Positions 53,046 through 60,112 of a stretch of 64,000 nucleotides of DNA are shown here, in pieces. The notes under the pieces were generated by a model. The model saw nothing but the letters and a program-made list of their open reading frames with translations. It was not told the DNA's origin and searched no databases. Location: positions 1 through 64,000 of the forward strand of contig CAYPNF010000040.1 in assembly GCA_964411985.1 (NCBI GenBank), read 5' to 3'. Made by a program: the position numbers and the translations under genes. Numbering within the stretch: the stretch's first letter is position 1; each line of letters starts with the position of its first letter. This stretch comes from CAYPNF01 sp964411985. Its GTDB lineage: Bacteria > Verrucomicrobiota > Verrucomicrobiia > Limisphaerales > J093.

Positions 53046-53786
53046 ATGAGACGATCCATTCTCAACGCAGTGGGGTTGGCGCAGATTGCGGCTGTAGCCG
53101 TTTGCCAACCCGTTTTAGGAGCTAACACCCTCTTGTTTACAAACACTGGCGACGGACTGAATGCGCCTGTGGTTGATCTGAAGGGGAACCCATTGCTCCC
53201 ATCGGATGACTATCGCGTTGAGTTATTCGCAGGCCTCTACGCTAGTTCTATGGATCGTCCTTCCCTCACTATACCCACAGTCTTTACTAGCCCGGGAATC
53301 TTCGGCGAAGGGGACGCCCCGATTACGTTTCGGGATCATATGTCCTCTTTCCCGCAAAGTGCCTATTGGTTTGAAGTGAGGGTCTGGAATAGTCGCGGAG
53401 GGAAGTATCTGACCTATTCGGATGCTTGGGACCACGGCGAGACTCAGTTGGGGAGATCAGCCCTCTTCCAATTGACGGTTCCATGGGGAGACACAAGCGC
53501 AACCCCACCTGTGCCAGCGCCGCCGCTTTACGGCCTCACCAGCTTCACCTTCCCTGTGGTGAATCCATCCATCAAAGTCAGCGCCCCCACCATCGGGACC
53601 AATGGTTTCACTTTTGCGGTGACTGGACCTGGCAACGCGCCCCTGGAGATCCAGGCCACCACCAACCTCACCAACCCACTTTGGGTGCCGCTGCTCACAG
53701 GTGCGCTCACCAATGGGTCCTACACCTACACAGAGGCCCAGTGGACGAACAACCCGGCCCGGTTCTACCGCGTGAAGTTGTGGTAA
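53046..53786 (+). CDS. Secreted protein with RFYRV C-terminal domain (cargo of the element)
   Basis: A 246-residue exported protein. MRRSILNAVGLAQIAAVAVCQPVLGA is a signal peptide. The body (residues about 27-165: LLFTNTGDGLNAPVVDLKGNPLLPSDDYRVELFAG) is beta-rich and not recognised. The last ~65 residues (GTNGFTFAVTGPGNAPLEIQATTNL then WVPLL and QWTNNPARFYRVKLW) are clearly homologous to the C-termini of the two LRR proteins at 60171 and 62533. It shares a 5' leader with the first and a 3' flank with the second. Strong ribosome site AAAGGA. Confidence 0.75.
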   Translation: MRRSILNAVGLAQIAAVAVCQPVLGANTLLFTNTGDGLNAPVVDLKGNPLLPSDDYRVELFAGLYASSMDRPSLTIPTVFTSPGIFGEGDAPITFRDHMSSFPQSAYWFEVRVWNSRGGKYLTYSDAWDHGETQLGRSALFQLTVPWGDTSATPPVPAPPLYGLTSFTFPVVNPSIKVSAPTIGTNGFTFAVTGPGNAPLEIQATTNLTNPLWVPLLTGALTNGSYTYTEAQWTNNPARFYRVKLW

Positions 53787-53826
53787 CCCAGATCAAGGCC
53801 TGCCAAACCTACGGCAAGCCCAAGCG
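53783..53826 (+). repeat. Conserved 3' flank, copy 1
   Basis: From the stop codon onward (GTAACCCAGATCAAGGCC, TGCCAAACCTACGGCAAGC) this stretch matches 63924-63967 after the second LRR gene at about 36 of 44 positions. Beyond it both copies have a C-run, GTGA or GCGA and a G-run (TCCCGTGAGGGG and CCCCGCGAGGG), a possible small hairpin terminator. Confidence 0.6.
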
Positions 53827-53904
53827 CCGCAGCAGATGATGGTCCCGTGAGGGGTTCAACGCTCCGGACCAGCGACTCCGCATCGTTGGTCTGTGGTTTG
53901 AAGT

Positions 53905-54330
53905 TCAGTGTTCATTGCGGAGCTCGCTGCGTTCGGGTGGTTGAGCGTCTTCACGATACTTGGATCGCTGGTAATCGATGAATGCCGACACACTTGGTGA
54001 AAAAACCAGTAGTGCTATGGTGATGCTGAACTGAAGCGCGATACCAATCGCTAGTGGGTGCAAAGAACTTATCAATCTTGGAAGCAGCAGCAGCAATCCC
54101 CACCCAAAAAGTCCCACCATCAACCATCTCACCCATCGATGTCCGCGCCAAATCGCATAAAACAATCCGACTGTGATAAACCAGCTGAAAACCGATCCGA
54201 TCGAAGCTGGCACAATTCCCAACCGCGCGATCTTCAGAGTAATGACGCACATGTCACCAAGTAAGGTCACTGCAAACGCGATCAGCAATAGCGTCCGCCC
54301 GCGTTGCACTTCTTGGAGTGAGGATGCCAT
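53905..54330 (-). CDS. Small four-helix membrane protein, hypothetical
   Basis: A 141-residue protein with about four membrane helices (residues ~13-33, 42-62, 66-86, 92-112) and a charged C-terminal tail (DYQRSKYREDAQPPERSELRNEH). No family recognised. It is a cargo gene of the putative element, followed on the minus strand by nothing in coding distance and preceded by the SMI1/KNR4-like gene; all minus-strand cargo genes have the same direction. Confidence 0.55.
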   Translation of the reverse strand: MASSLQEVQRGRTLLLIAFAVTLLGDMCVITLKIARLGIVPASIGSVFSWFITVGLFYAIWRGHRWVRWLMVGLFGWGLLLLLPRLISSLHPLAIGIALQFSITIALLVFSPSVSAFIDYQRSKYREDAQPPERSELRNEH

Positions 54331-54440
54331 ACCCGTGACAAAAACGGCTCAACTGTGCGCCTCAGGCACCCGCGCCAGTGCTCTCCGGCATCCCAAGAAA
54401 GCGTCGTCGCGGGTTGCTTGCAGGTGCTGGTTCGGTGCTT

Positions 54441-54749
54441 TCATACCCTTGCGACCATTCTCTCGAAATCGGCCCATGAATCGGCCAATCGCTTCGCGAC
54501 CTTCGGTTCCATGCCGATTAGCGGCAGGGCGTAGATCTTCCCATCTGGGCCAAATGCATACATCTCGCCTCCTCCATCACCAGCGAACCCATAGAATCCG
54601 GGCGCGTACTTCTCCACCTCATAGTCCTTGTTCCACCGCTCAATTTCATCAACGGGCCAAATCTCGAACCAAAGTGGAAAATCAGGTAACTCGCCGGAAC
54701 GTGGTGATCCGCTTTTCAAGTAGTGCACGAAATCGTCCGGGAGCTTCAT
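54441..54749 (-). CDS. SMI1/KNR4-like protein (possible immunity protein)
   Basis: A 102-residue acidic protein: MKLPDDFVHYLKSGSPRSGELPDFPLWFEIWPVDEIERWNKDYEVEKYAPGFYGFAGDGGGEMYAFGP and PLIGMEPKVAKRLADSWADFERMV. The pattern of an early PxDxxxxY, WPVDEI, GFAGDGGGEMYAF (aspartate-glycine turn) is that of SMI1/KNR4/SUKH proteins, many of which are immunity proteins for polymorphic toxins. No toxin gene is visible next to it, so it may be an orphan immunity or a general scaffold protein. Confidence 0.7.
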   Translation of the reverse strand: MKLPDDFVHYLKSGSPRSGELPDFPLWFEIWPVDEIERWNKDYEVEKYAPGFYGFAGDGGGEMYAFGPDGKIYALPLIGMEPKVAKRLADSWADFERMVARV

Positions 54750-54857
54750 GTTTTCACTGAACGACCAAGGTCATCGGGCCGCCCAAAATGCCCATGACAC
54801 GGCGTAAGGCTCTTATGGCGGACCCGATGCAGCGACTGGTTCGGCGATCCATCCATG

Positions 54858-55328
54858 TTACTTCATCTTTCGGGCTGTAGAGACATTTCTTTTCGCTCCC
54901 TTGGCGTTCTGCTTGAGGGTGCGCTCATTGTACAGGGTTACCTTTCGGCTCCATTCCAGGTCAGCATCGCCGGAAAACTCCACTTCGATGTAGGAATAGC
55001 AGAATCTCACCTTATCACATTTCACTCCTTCAGCGGCGGGGGTTGCATCGAGTAGATCCATGCTGAGGCTCCAGTCCTTAAGCGTCCAAGCCCGGACGCG
55101 GTAGGTGTCGAAGCCATCCACCAGACGCCCGAAGGTAAGGTAACCCCGGCTGTCACGGGTCAGTTCCAACCGAACGAACTCGCCGTGGTCAGAGTAACCG
55201 ATCCATACGCCAATGGCGTCCTCCCGCTCCGGCGGGATGGCTTGCGAAGCACCACAGGGTAGAGAGGTAAACAGTGCCACCCACAGAAACACACTATAAC
55301 ATGCTACCCTGGCTCTCATGCTGCACAT
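54858..55328 (-). CDS. Small secreted protein, hypothetical
   Basis: A 156-residue protein; residues 1-30 (MRARVACYSVFLWVALFTSLPCGASQ from the inner Met at 55319) look like a signal peptide. The mature part contains WIGYSDHGEFVRLELTRDSRGYLTFGRLVDGFDTYRVRAW and a Lys/Arg-rich end (TLKQNAKGAKRNVSTARKMK). No family recognised. Probably a periplasmic or secreted element cargo protein. Confidence 0.5.
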   Translation of the reverse strand: MCSMRARVACYSVFLWVALFTSLPCGASQAIPPEREDAIGVWIGYSDHGEFVRLELTRDSRGYLTFGRLVDGFDTYRVRAWTLKDWSLSMDLLDATPAAEGVKCDKVRFCYSYIEVEFSGDADLEWSRKVTLYNERTLKQNAKGAKRNVSTARKMK

Positions 55329-55434
55329 CGAAACGCCGAACTGTGCTTATACGATTGCAAAACGGTTATTGACTGGCGAAAAACGGCAAACTCACCTGTG
55401 CGTAACGTGTTCAATCCCAATTGTGGTTCCCCTT

Positions 55435-55460
55435 ATTAATCCGTTTGGCAAACGGTTAAT
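55435..55460. repeat. Inverted repeat flanking an AAACGGTTA motif
   Basis: ATTAAT CCGTTTG (55435-55447), G, CAAACGG TTAAT (55449-55460): arms pair at all but one position. Repeats of CAAACGGTTA-like sequence occur nearby at 55358 and 55602, which could be binding sites for the replication initiator or a repressor. Confidence 0.5.
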
Positions 55461-55745
55461 GCAACTAAAAAAGATTGCGGCTTTACGGGACCGCCCTGCA
55501 GCCCAGCCCCCCCATGATCATCGGCGCGTGGGTCGAGGCGTTAGGATGCGTCGCCTCGGCGAGTTCGCTCCGGGCCTTCGGCGCTGGAACTGAAGCCGCG
55601 TAAAACGGTTTATAGGGCGTTTTGTGCTGCGGACTGGTAAATGGGCGGTTGGAGGTCTTCAAACGCGTCCTGGGGCGTTTTAGGGGTACTCAAGGGCATT
55701 TTCTTTGAGTATCTGGTCCTAAAAGTACTCACAACAAGAGACTTA

Positions 55746-55760
55746 CAACAATATTTGTTG
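55746..55760. promoter_or_regulatory. CAACAA-TAT-TTGTTG palindromic site
   Basis: A 15-nt palindrome with 6-bp perfect arms and a 3-nt spacer. It belongs to the same family as 51812-51826, 55937-55951 and 57320-57335. Confidence 0.45.
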
Positions 55761-55936
55761 AAGTTACCGCGCTTTTGGCCTTTCCCCTCTCTAAACAGCA
55801 AACGTGTTGCACAAATGTCTACTAATTAAACTTTTATGCATGAAATCCTTTAGAGAGGCGGAAAAGTCCGAGCCTCAATGCGTGCGGATGGCGGAGATTT
55901 GCTCGATGCACTCAGGTTTTAGCAAATCCGGGGGTG

Positions 55937-55951
55937 AAACAAACATTTGTT
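55937..55951. promoter_or_regulatory. AAACAAACATTTGTT site
   Basis: Exact reverse complement of AACAAATGTTTGTTT at 51812-51826. It lies 146 bp beyond the 3' end of the Rep-like gene. Inverted copies at both ends of the gene-poor stretches suggest a shared protein-binding site. Confidence 0.5.
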
Positions 55952-56096
55952 AAACCGGCCTGGAGGGAAAATATACCTAAGCAAGTCGCTTGGGAGGATA
56001 TCCCGCTTCAAATGGTGAACTAAGGTGGGCGGGGCATACGTGAGCGGTTTCAGACCTTCGGCGGGAGTTTACTGGTATAACGTTTCTGGGGGAGGT

Positions 56097-57020
56097 TCAG
56101 ACAAGCTTGGGCACAAGTAGACCAACTGACTTTTTAGTTTGCGGCCCAATCCAACGATTCGATGGACGAGGCGGGCCTTTGACGGGCAGTTTGGCGGCAA
56201 AGTCGATCAGGACGGGTCTGCGCCCGCTCGGCGGTAAGAGCATGAGTTTCGGATTTGGCTTTTCGAACTTGAGGGCCAGACTGCGGTACACTTCGTAGCA
56301 GGTGGTGATTTTGGGCATTTTCATCCGCGCCCCTTTTGGCACCGTGAACACTGACTTGAGCTTATTCTCGGTGAGCTGGAACTCCAGCCTGACATAGCGC
56401 ACTGCGAGCCCAGGCAAGGGTTGGTGTCTGCCATTCGCGCTGACTTCGCCCTTAGCAACCTTGTCGTAAGCATTGATCGTCAGCTCTGAGCCTTTCCAGG
56501 TGACACCCGTGATCCGCCCAAACTTCCGGTGTAAGTCCACAGCCTCCGTCAGCGCCAGATCCTGGTGATTCGTCGCAAAGTGCCCCAGGAATGTGTGCAC
56601 CGGCTCCGCTTCAAAGTGCCACACCAGATCTAGCCTTTCCAAAAAGGGGCCCTTGCCAATGGAGAAACCTTTCTGTTTCAGGCAAAGCTTTACCCTCCTA
56701 AGTGCTTTGTCGATCTCCGCCTGTTGCCATATCAGCTTTGAGTTATCGCCTCTGAAAAGCACCTTGGGAAGTGAGACGTTGATCCGAACTCGCATCCAAG
56801 GGAATCCTTTGCCGGGTTTGGGTTGGTACTTAATTCCCAAATCCCACTCATCATCTCTAACCGAACGCCGAATGGGAGTATTTACGTCTTCCAAGTCGCT
56901 ACTCTGGGCCCAATAACGGTCCGACAGTTCTCGTGGATATGGGACCTTATCGGTTGGCTTTAGTTCCACCGACTTTGGCGGTTGAGTGAGCTCGAAGACT
57001 GCTCCTATCGTATCGATCAT
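56097..57020 (-). CDS. Filamentous-phage gpII-like replication initiator, putative
   Basis: A 307-residue protein. Blocks comparable to the M13 gene II protein are: an MID start; VSLPKVLFRGDNSKLIWQQAEIDKALRRVKLCLKQKGF, similar to gpII's SPAKVLQGHN stretch; LERLDLVWHFEAEP where gpII has ISRIDATF; NAYDKVAKG; and RYVRLEFQLTENKLKSVF where gpII has VRFEARIKTRYLKSF. I infer a rolling-circle type replication initiator of the phage CRI/gpII family; the catalytic Tyr was not pinned down. It sits beside two recombinases and a hexanucleotide repeat, as expected of an integrative replicon. Alternative: an unrelated plasmid Rep or phage protein. Confidence 0.45.
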   Translation of the reverse strand: MIDTIGAVFELTQPPKSVELKPTDKVPYPRELSDRYWAQSSDLEDVNTPIRRSVRDDEWDLGIKYQPKPGKGFPWMRVRINVSLPKVLFRGDNSKLIWQQAEIDKALRRVKLCLKQKGFSIGKGPFLERLDLVWHFEAEPVHTFLGHFATNHQDLALTEAVDLHRKFGRITGVTWKGSELTINAYDKVAKGEVSANGRHQPLPGLAVRYVRLEFQLTENKLKSVFTVPKGARMKMPKITTCYEVYRSLALKFEKPNPKLMLLPPSGRRPVLIDFAAKLPVKGPPRPSNRWIGPQTKKSVGLLVPKLV

Positions 57021-57149
57021 GCTAACTGATTACCTAAACTGCTTGGAAGATCCCAACAAATATTCCTTTTACCTCCCTGTTCCTTGGGTTTACTACCTCC
57101 TCCCTTTTCACTTCACCCTCATTATCAACTTGTCTTAGTAATCTACTCC

Positions 57150-57177
57150 CTCTGTCTCTGTCTCTGTCTCTGTCTCT
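57150..57177 (+). repeat. Hexanucleotide microsatellite (CTCTGT)4-CTCT
   Basis: Four perfect CTCTGT units plus four bases of a fifth, in the gap between the Rep-like gene (start 57020, leftward) and the serine recombinase. On the minus strand it lies in the 5' region of the Rep gene, so slippage could alter promoter spacing. Confidence 0.75.
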
Positions 57178-57289
57178 TCTTTATTCTATTCTTCTCTTAA
57201 TTGGGATAAGGTTACACTGAGCAGGAACCGCACGGGATCAAAAACCGAGCTGAAGTCTCTATCCAGGCCGTACTTTTAAATAAAATTAT

Positions 57290-57335
57290 CATTTGCAAAT
57301 GAACATTTGCATTTGACACAAACAAATATTTGTTT
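57290..57335. promoter_or_regulatory. Tandem palindromes in front of the serine recombinase gene
   Basis: CATTTGCAAATG is a perfect 12-nt palindrome near 57291, followed by ACATTTGCATTTG, and AAACAAATATTTGTTT (57320-57335) is a perfect 16-nt palindrome 13 nt before the ATG at 57348. Such positioning fits operators or resolution sites bound by the recombinase or a repressor. Related sites occur at 51812, 55746 and 55937. Confidence 0.55.
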
Positions 57336-57347
57336 CATTCTCACAGC

Positions 57348-58004
57348 ATGAAGTTGCGATTTGTGTCCTACTACCGGGTGAGCACCGACAAGCAAGGTTT
57401 GGATGGTAATGGCATGGAGGCCCAGCGACAGGCGGTGAGCCGGTACTTGACCTCGCTCGACTGCGAACTGCTTGGCAGCTTCGAAGAAGTCGAGAGCGGC
57501 GCGAACAATGAGCGCCCTCAGCTGCAAGCCGCGCTGGCTCTGGCGAAAGCGCGAAAAGCGATTCTTGTAATCGCCAAACTTGACCGAATCTCCCGTTGCG
57601 CTTCCTTTCTCCTTCAATTGCAGGATAGCGGGGTTGATTTTGTCGCGTGCGACATGCCTAACGCCGACAAGTTCACTGTGGGGATTCTCGCTCTGGTGGC
57701 ACAAAGAGAGCGTGAGCTGATTTCGCAGCGAACCCGGGCTGGGCTTGCCATAGCAAAACAACGAGGGGTGACTTTGGGGAATCCGAACGCATCAGCAGCC
57801 TTAAAGAAAGCCCAGGCTGTCATTCAGGACCGGAAAAAGTGCTTTGCCGCCAGCGCTATCACGTCTATCCGCGAGATTCAAAGCACCGGAATATCGAGCT
57901 TGAACCGAATTGCTGATTGCATGAACAAACGCGGTGAAAAAACGTCGCGGGGCGGACGGTGGACAGCGACGGCGATAAAACGGGTCCTAAGTGCTGTTCA
58001 CTGA
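57348..58004 (+). CDS. Small serine recombinase/resolvase
   Basis: A 218-residue protein from the ATG at 57348. Seen: LRFVSYYRVSTDKQGLDGNGMEAQRQAVSRYL with the catalytic Ser12, ILVIAKLDRISRCASFLLQLQDSGVDFVACDMPNADKFTVGILALVAQRERELISQRTRAGLA, and a C-terminal helix-turn-helix-like end (SLNRIADCMNKRGEKTSRGGRWTATAIKRVL). This is a resolvase/invertase family protein. The palindromes directly upstream may be its binding sites. An upstream in-frame start (57330) overlaps the palindrome and is not preferred. Confidence 0.88.
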   Translation: MKLRFVSYYRVSTDKQGLDGNGMEAQRQAVSRYLTSLDCELLGSFEEVESGANNERPQLQAALALAKARKAILVIAKLDRISRCASFLLQLQDSGVDFVACDMPNADKFTVGILALVAQRERELISQRTRAGLAIAKQRGVTLGNPNASAALKKAQAVIQDRKKCFAASAITSIREIQSTGISSLNRIADCMNKRGEKTSRGGRWTATAIKRVLSAVH

Positions 58005-58141
58005 GCAATCATTCTTCAGGCGCGTTTTGGGCGCGCAAAGGCTAGACTGATGCGTGGCAGAGCATCAGGCTTGGGCAAGGGATAAGATCCCAGCTAAAAG
58101 CGATGACTGCGGAAAGGGTTGTTCGAACTTGCGGACGCCAG

Positions 58142-59494
58142 TCATTTTGACACCTGCCCTTGACCGTGCTTGAGCATGGTCAGCTCCTTGTGAAGTCTCT
58201 TCATACTGTCGGCGTTTTCCTCCTCCGCCTTCTTCCTCTCAGCACGATCTGCCTGGATTTCCTCGCGGAGCTTGCTGATTGCTTCCGCTCCATCTGTTCC
58301 CGCGACGTTGAACTCCTTGATGACTTCTGGGTCAAATGCGGCAGGCCGACCAGTAATCCGGCTTCCCGGAACAACCGACCAATACCGCACGGCAGCATCA
58401 CGACTAACCAGCGTATTGTAATGGGCATGCAACATGCGTGGACTCTCATGGCCAAGTTCTGTGGATGTGGTAGCGGCGTTTCGAAACAAAGCAAGGTGGT
58501 AGCTCGCGCAGGAATGCCTCATCGCGTTCTGCTTCCAAGTCAATGACAGTGGTCGAAGCAGCTTCTTCATGCGATAATACACCGGTTTGGGCACGAGCTT
58601 TTCAGCCTCAAAAGCGGGGGTCCTGTCCTTCACAAAAGGCTCAAGCCATCTCTTGAGGTTGGGTAAAATCGTAACAGTCCTCCGACTCGCGGTCTTTGAC
58701 TTCTCTGGCTCCACGCTGATGTGTCCCTCTTCAGGTCTCACGTCTCGCCACTGTAACCGTTCCAGTTCACAAGAGCGCAAACCAGCAAATAGCCCGATGG
58801 CAAGGTAGGGAACCAGCGCTCTGTCTTTGCGGGAGGCCCAGAGCAGGAGACGATAGGCATCAATTGCCTTGAAGACTCCCGGTTTGGTCCCCGGAACGAT
58901 GGGGCGCACGGTCCTCAGGATAGGGTTCTCCTTACACCACTTCTGGCTTACGGCAAAATTGAAGACGAGGCCAATCTCTCGTCTGTAATTCTTAACCGTT
59001 TGCTTGTTGCTGCTGAGGCCGTACAGCCATTCACTCATCTCGCTGGGCACAATATCGGTGATGGCTCGGTCCCCGAACTTACCACAAAACCTTGAGAATT
59101 TGCACGTTAGCTCCTTGAGGTATTTTGGACGGACTCCGGCTCGCTCCTTCTGTTTGAGTAACTCTGAAACCACCTCGCGCACCGCTTTCCGGCCACCATC
59201 CGGCTGGGCGCGGTCAATGAAGTAGGAAACAGCATGATTAAGCGAGACGCCATGGGGCTTGAGTCTCTTGAAACATTCCTCAGCCTCAAGCAGCTGTTGC
59301 TGACTTAGCAGGAGGCCGGTCTCTCCATGCTTATCTCGGTGCCGTTGAGCGAGCGCGGCGTGTTCGTTTGCGGCCACCTTCGTGCGGAAGAACTTCCGCC
59401 TCCGCTTGCCATCGACGATGCCAACCTCCACTCCCCAGCTGATACTGCCGCTCTTGTTGGTGCGTTTATAGACTCTAGCTGCCTTGCTTCGCAT
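58142..59494 (-). CDS. Tyrosine-type site-specific integrase
   Basis: A 450-residue phage-integrase-family protein. An N-terminal SAM-like/arm-binding half includes ITDIVPSEMSEWLYGLSSNKQTVKNYRREIGLVFNFAVSQKWC. The catalytic half has ALVPYLAIGLFAGLRSCELERLQW (first Arg, about residue 244), KSKTASRRTVTI (Lys), MRHSCASYHL (His-x-x-x), LGHESPRMLHAHYNTLVSRDAA (His and nucleophilic Tyr near 360). Its start is about 100 nt from the right attachment site. It should catalyse integration into the isochorismatase gene. Confidence 0.92.
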   Translation of the reverse strand: MRSKAARVYKRTNKSGSISWGVEVGIVDGKRRRKFFRTKVAANEHAALAQRHRDKHGETGLLLSQQQLLEAEECFKRLKPHGVSLNHAVSYFIDRAQPDGGRKAVREVVSELLKQKERAGVRPKYLKELTCKFSRFCGKFGDRAITDIVPSEMSEWLYGLSSNKQTVKNYRREIGLVFNFAVSQKWCKENPILRTVRPIVPGTKPGVFKAIDAYRLLLWASRKDRALVPYLAIGLFAGLRSCELERLQWRDVRPEEGHISVEPEKSKTASRRTVTILPNLKRWLEPFVKDRTPAFEAEKLVPKPVYYRMKKLLRPLSLTWKQNAMRHSCASYHLALFRNAATTSTELGHESPRMLHAHYNTLVSRDAAVRYWSVVPGSRITGRPAAFDPEVIKEFNVAGTDGAEAISKLREEIQADRAERKKAEEENADSMKRLHKELTMLKHGQGQVSK

Positions 59495-59722
59495 AGTGCC
59501 GTGTCAGTTTCAGTATTCGGATCGGATTATTGTCACTCTTAGGGCACTCGCTCAAGATAATCCTTGAATTGCTGAACAATATCGAAAAAAGCCATCAGTT
59601 CGTGAAACTGCTCAAGTAGAGCGCGGAACTTGGCGGGAAGGCCGGAAACGGTTAATGGAATAGCCGCGGGAAAGCACAAAAAGCACAGCGACGGGGAAGT
59701 AGGTCGCTCTGTTCCAAAGCCA
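59495..59722. other. Junction between the element and an AbrB-type gene
   Basis: 228 nt around attR without a convincing gene. AAACGGTTAATGG (59646-59658) recalls the motif inside the element at 55448. The rest shows no clear structure. Confidence 0.4.
59597..59619 (+). repeat. attR: right attachment-site copy
   Basis: Differs from 51687-51709 at two of 23 positions (TTC for ATC, CTC for CTA) and keeps the GTG AAA CTG CTC AAG TAG reading and stop. The integrase gene lies just to the left. The sequence to the right should be the original downstream flank of the isochorismatase gene before integration. Confidence 0.7.
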
Positions 59723-60001
59723 TTAGTTACGGGTTCTTGGCTTTGCTTGCCTGCGGCGCGCGCGAAGGCGTCGAATGGCCTTCGCAACGGTGGTCTCGTC
59801 GGTTGTCGTCAGCACCGGGAGGCTGAGTGCTGCTGCGCTAAGCGAGTGCACCCGTTCTGGGGTCAGCCGAGTGCGCTTGCGCAGGACAACCAGGCTGTTG
59901 ACATAGCTCACCTCAAGCTGGTCCCCAGCCCCAATTCCAGCTCGTTTGCGGATGGCTGCAGGGATCACAACCTGGCCTTTGGCAGTCACCTTCGTAACCA
60001 T
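59723..60001 (-). CDS. AbrB/MazE-family antitoxin or transition-state regulator
   Basis: A 92-residue protein from the ATG at 60001, starting MVTKVTAKGQVVIPAAIRKRAGIGAGDQLEVSYVNSLVVLRK, the swapped-hairpin AbrB DNA-binding domain. The C-terminal half (RTRLTPERVHSLSAAALSLPVLTTTDETTVAKAIRRLRARRRQAKPRTRN) is basic and of unknown fold. A partner toxin is not visible next to it; the 180 bp downstream of its stop have no PIN-type gene. The frame is open to 60091, but the family motif fixes the start at 60001. Confidence 0.78.
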   Translation of the reverse strand: MVTKVTAKGQVVIPAAIRKRAGIGAGDQLEVSYVNSLVVLRKRTRLTPERVHSLSAAALSLPVLTTTDETTVAKAIRRLRARRRQAKPRTRN

Positions 60002-60112
60002 GGGGTAATCATATCGCGACAGGTGCCATTGGTCACGCCACTTTTGGACACACCGACTCCGGTGCACGGCGGCAGGTGGCGGAATTCGCACGCCTGCTGC
60101 CGGAGGCGCGGT

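Larger units (their letters stand above)
55329..56096. other. 768-nt gene-poor stretch with repeated AAACGGTT motifs
   Basis: No convincing coding frame. Seen: AAAACGGTTATT (55358), CAAACGGTTAATG (55449) and AAAACGGTTTAT (55602); the middle one sits in an inverted repeat ATTAAT-CCGTTTG-G-CAAACGG-TTAAT (55435-55460). Also CAACAA-TAT-TTGTTG (55746-55760), AAACGC/GCGTTT hairpin around 55664-55681, and AAACAAACATTTGTT (55937-55951). It lies directly in front of the gpII-like Rep gene's end and could contain an origin of replication. Confidence 0.5.
57021..57347. other. 327-nt intergenic region between divergent Rep and serine recombinase genes
   Basis: No gene. Contains a hexanucleotide microsatellite (57150-57177), an ATTTGCAAAT-type palindrome CATTTGCAAATG (57291-57302), and AAACAAATATTTGTTT (57320-57335). 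Both divergent promoters should lie here; the palindromes are placed as operators for the recombinase gene. Confidence 0.5.
51687..59619. mobile_element. Putative 7.9-kb integrated element with gpII-like Rep, serine recombinase and tyrosine integrase
   Basis: Bounded by the direct repeats 51687-51709 and 59597-59619. Holds a tyrosine integrase (58142-59494, its start about 100 nt from the right repeat), a serine recombinase (57348-58004), a replication-initiator-like protein (56097-57020), long gene-poor, AT-richer stretches with palindromes and repeats, and cargo genes at 53046-55328. No portal, capsid, Zot-like ATPase or conjugation gene was seen, so it may be a remnant filamentous prophage, a satellite, or an integrative plasmid. 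Boundaries are well supported by the repeat; the nature of the element is inference. Confidence 0.6.

Noticed and set aside
55318..55593. 91-residue plus-strand frame in the element
   Set aside because: It overlaps repeats and the AAACGGTT motifs, has no recognisable domain and ends in a low-complexity run.
59539..59787. 82-residue minus-strand frame across the right attachment site
   Set aside because: It reads through the attachment core and the AbrB gene's end in a different frame with no family match.
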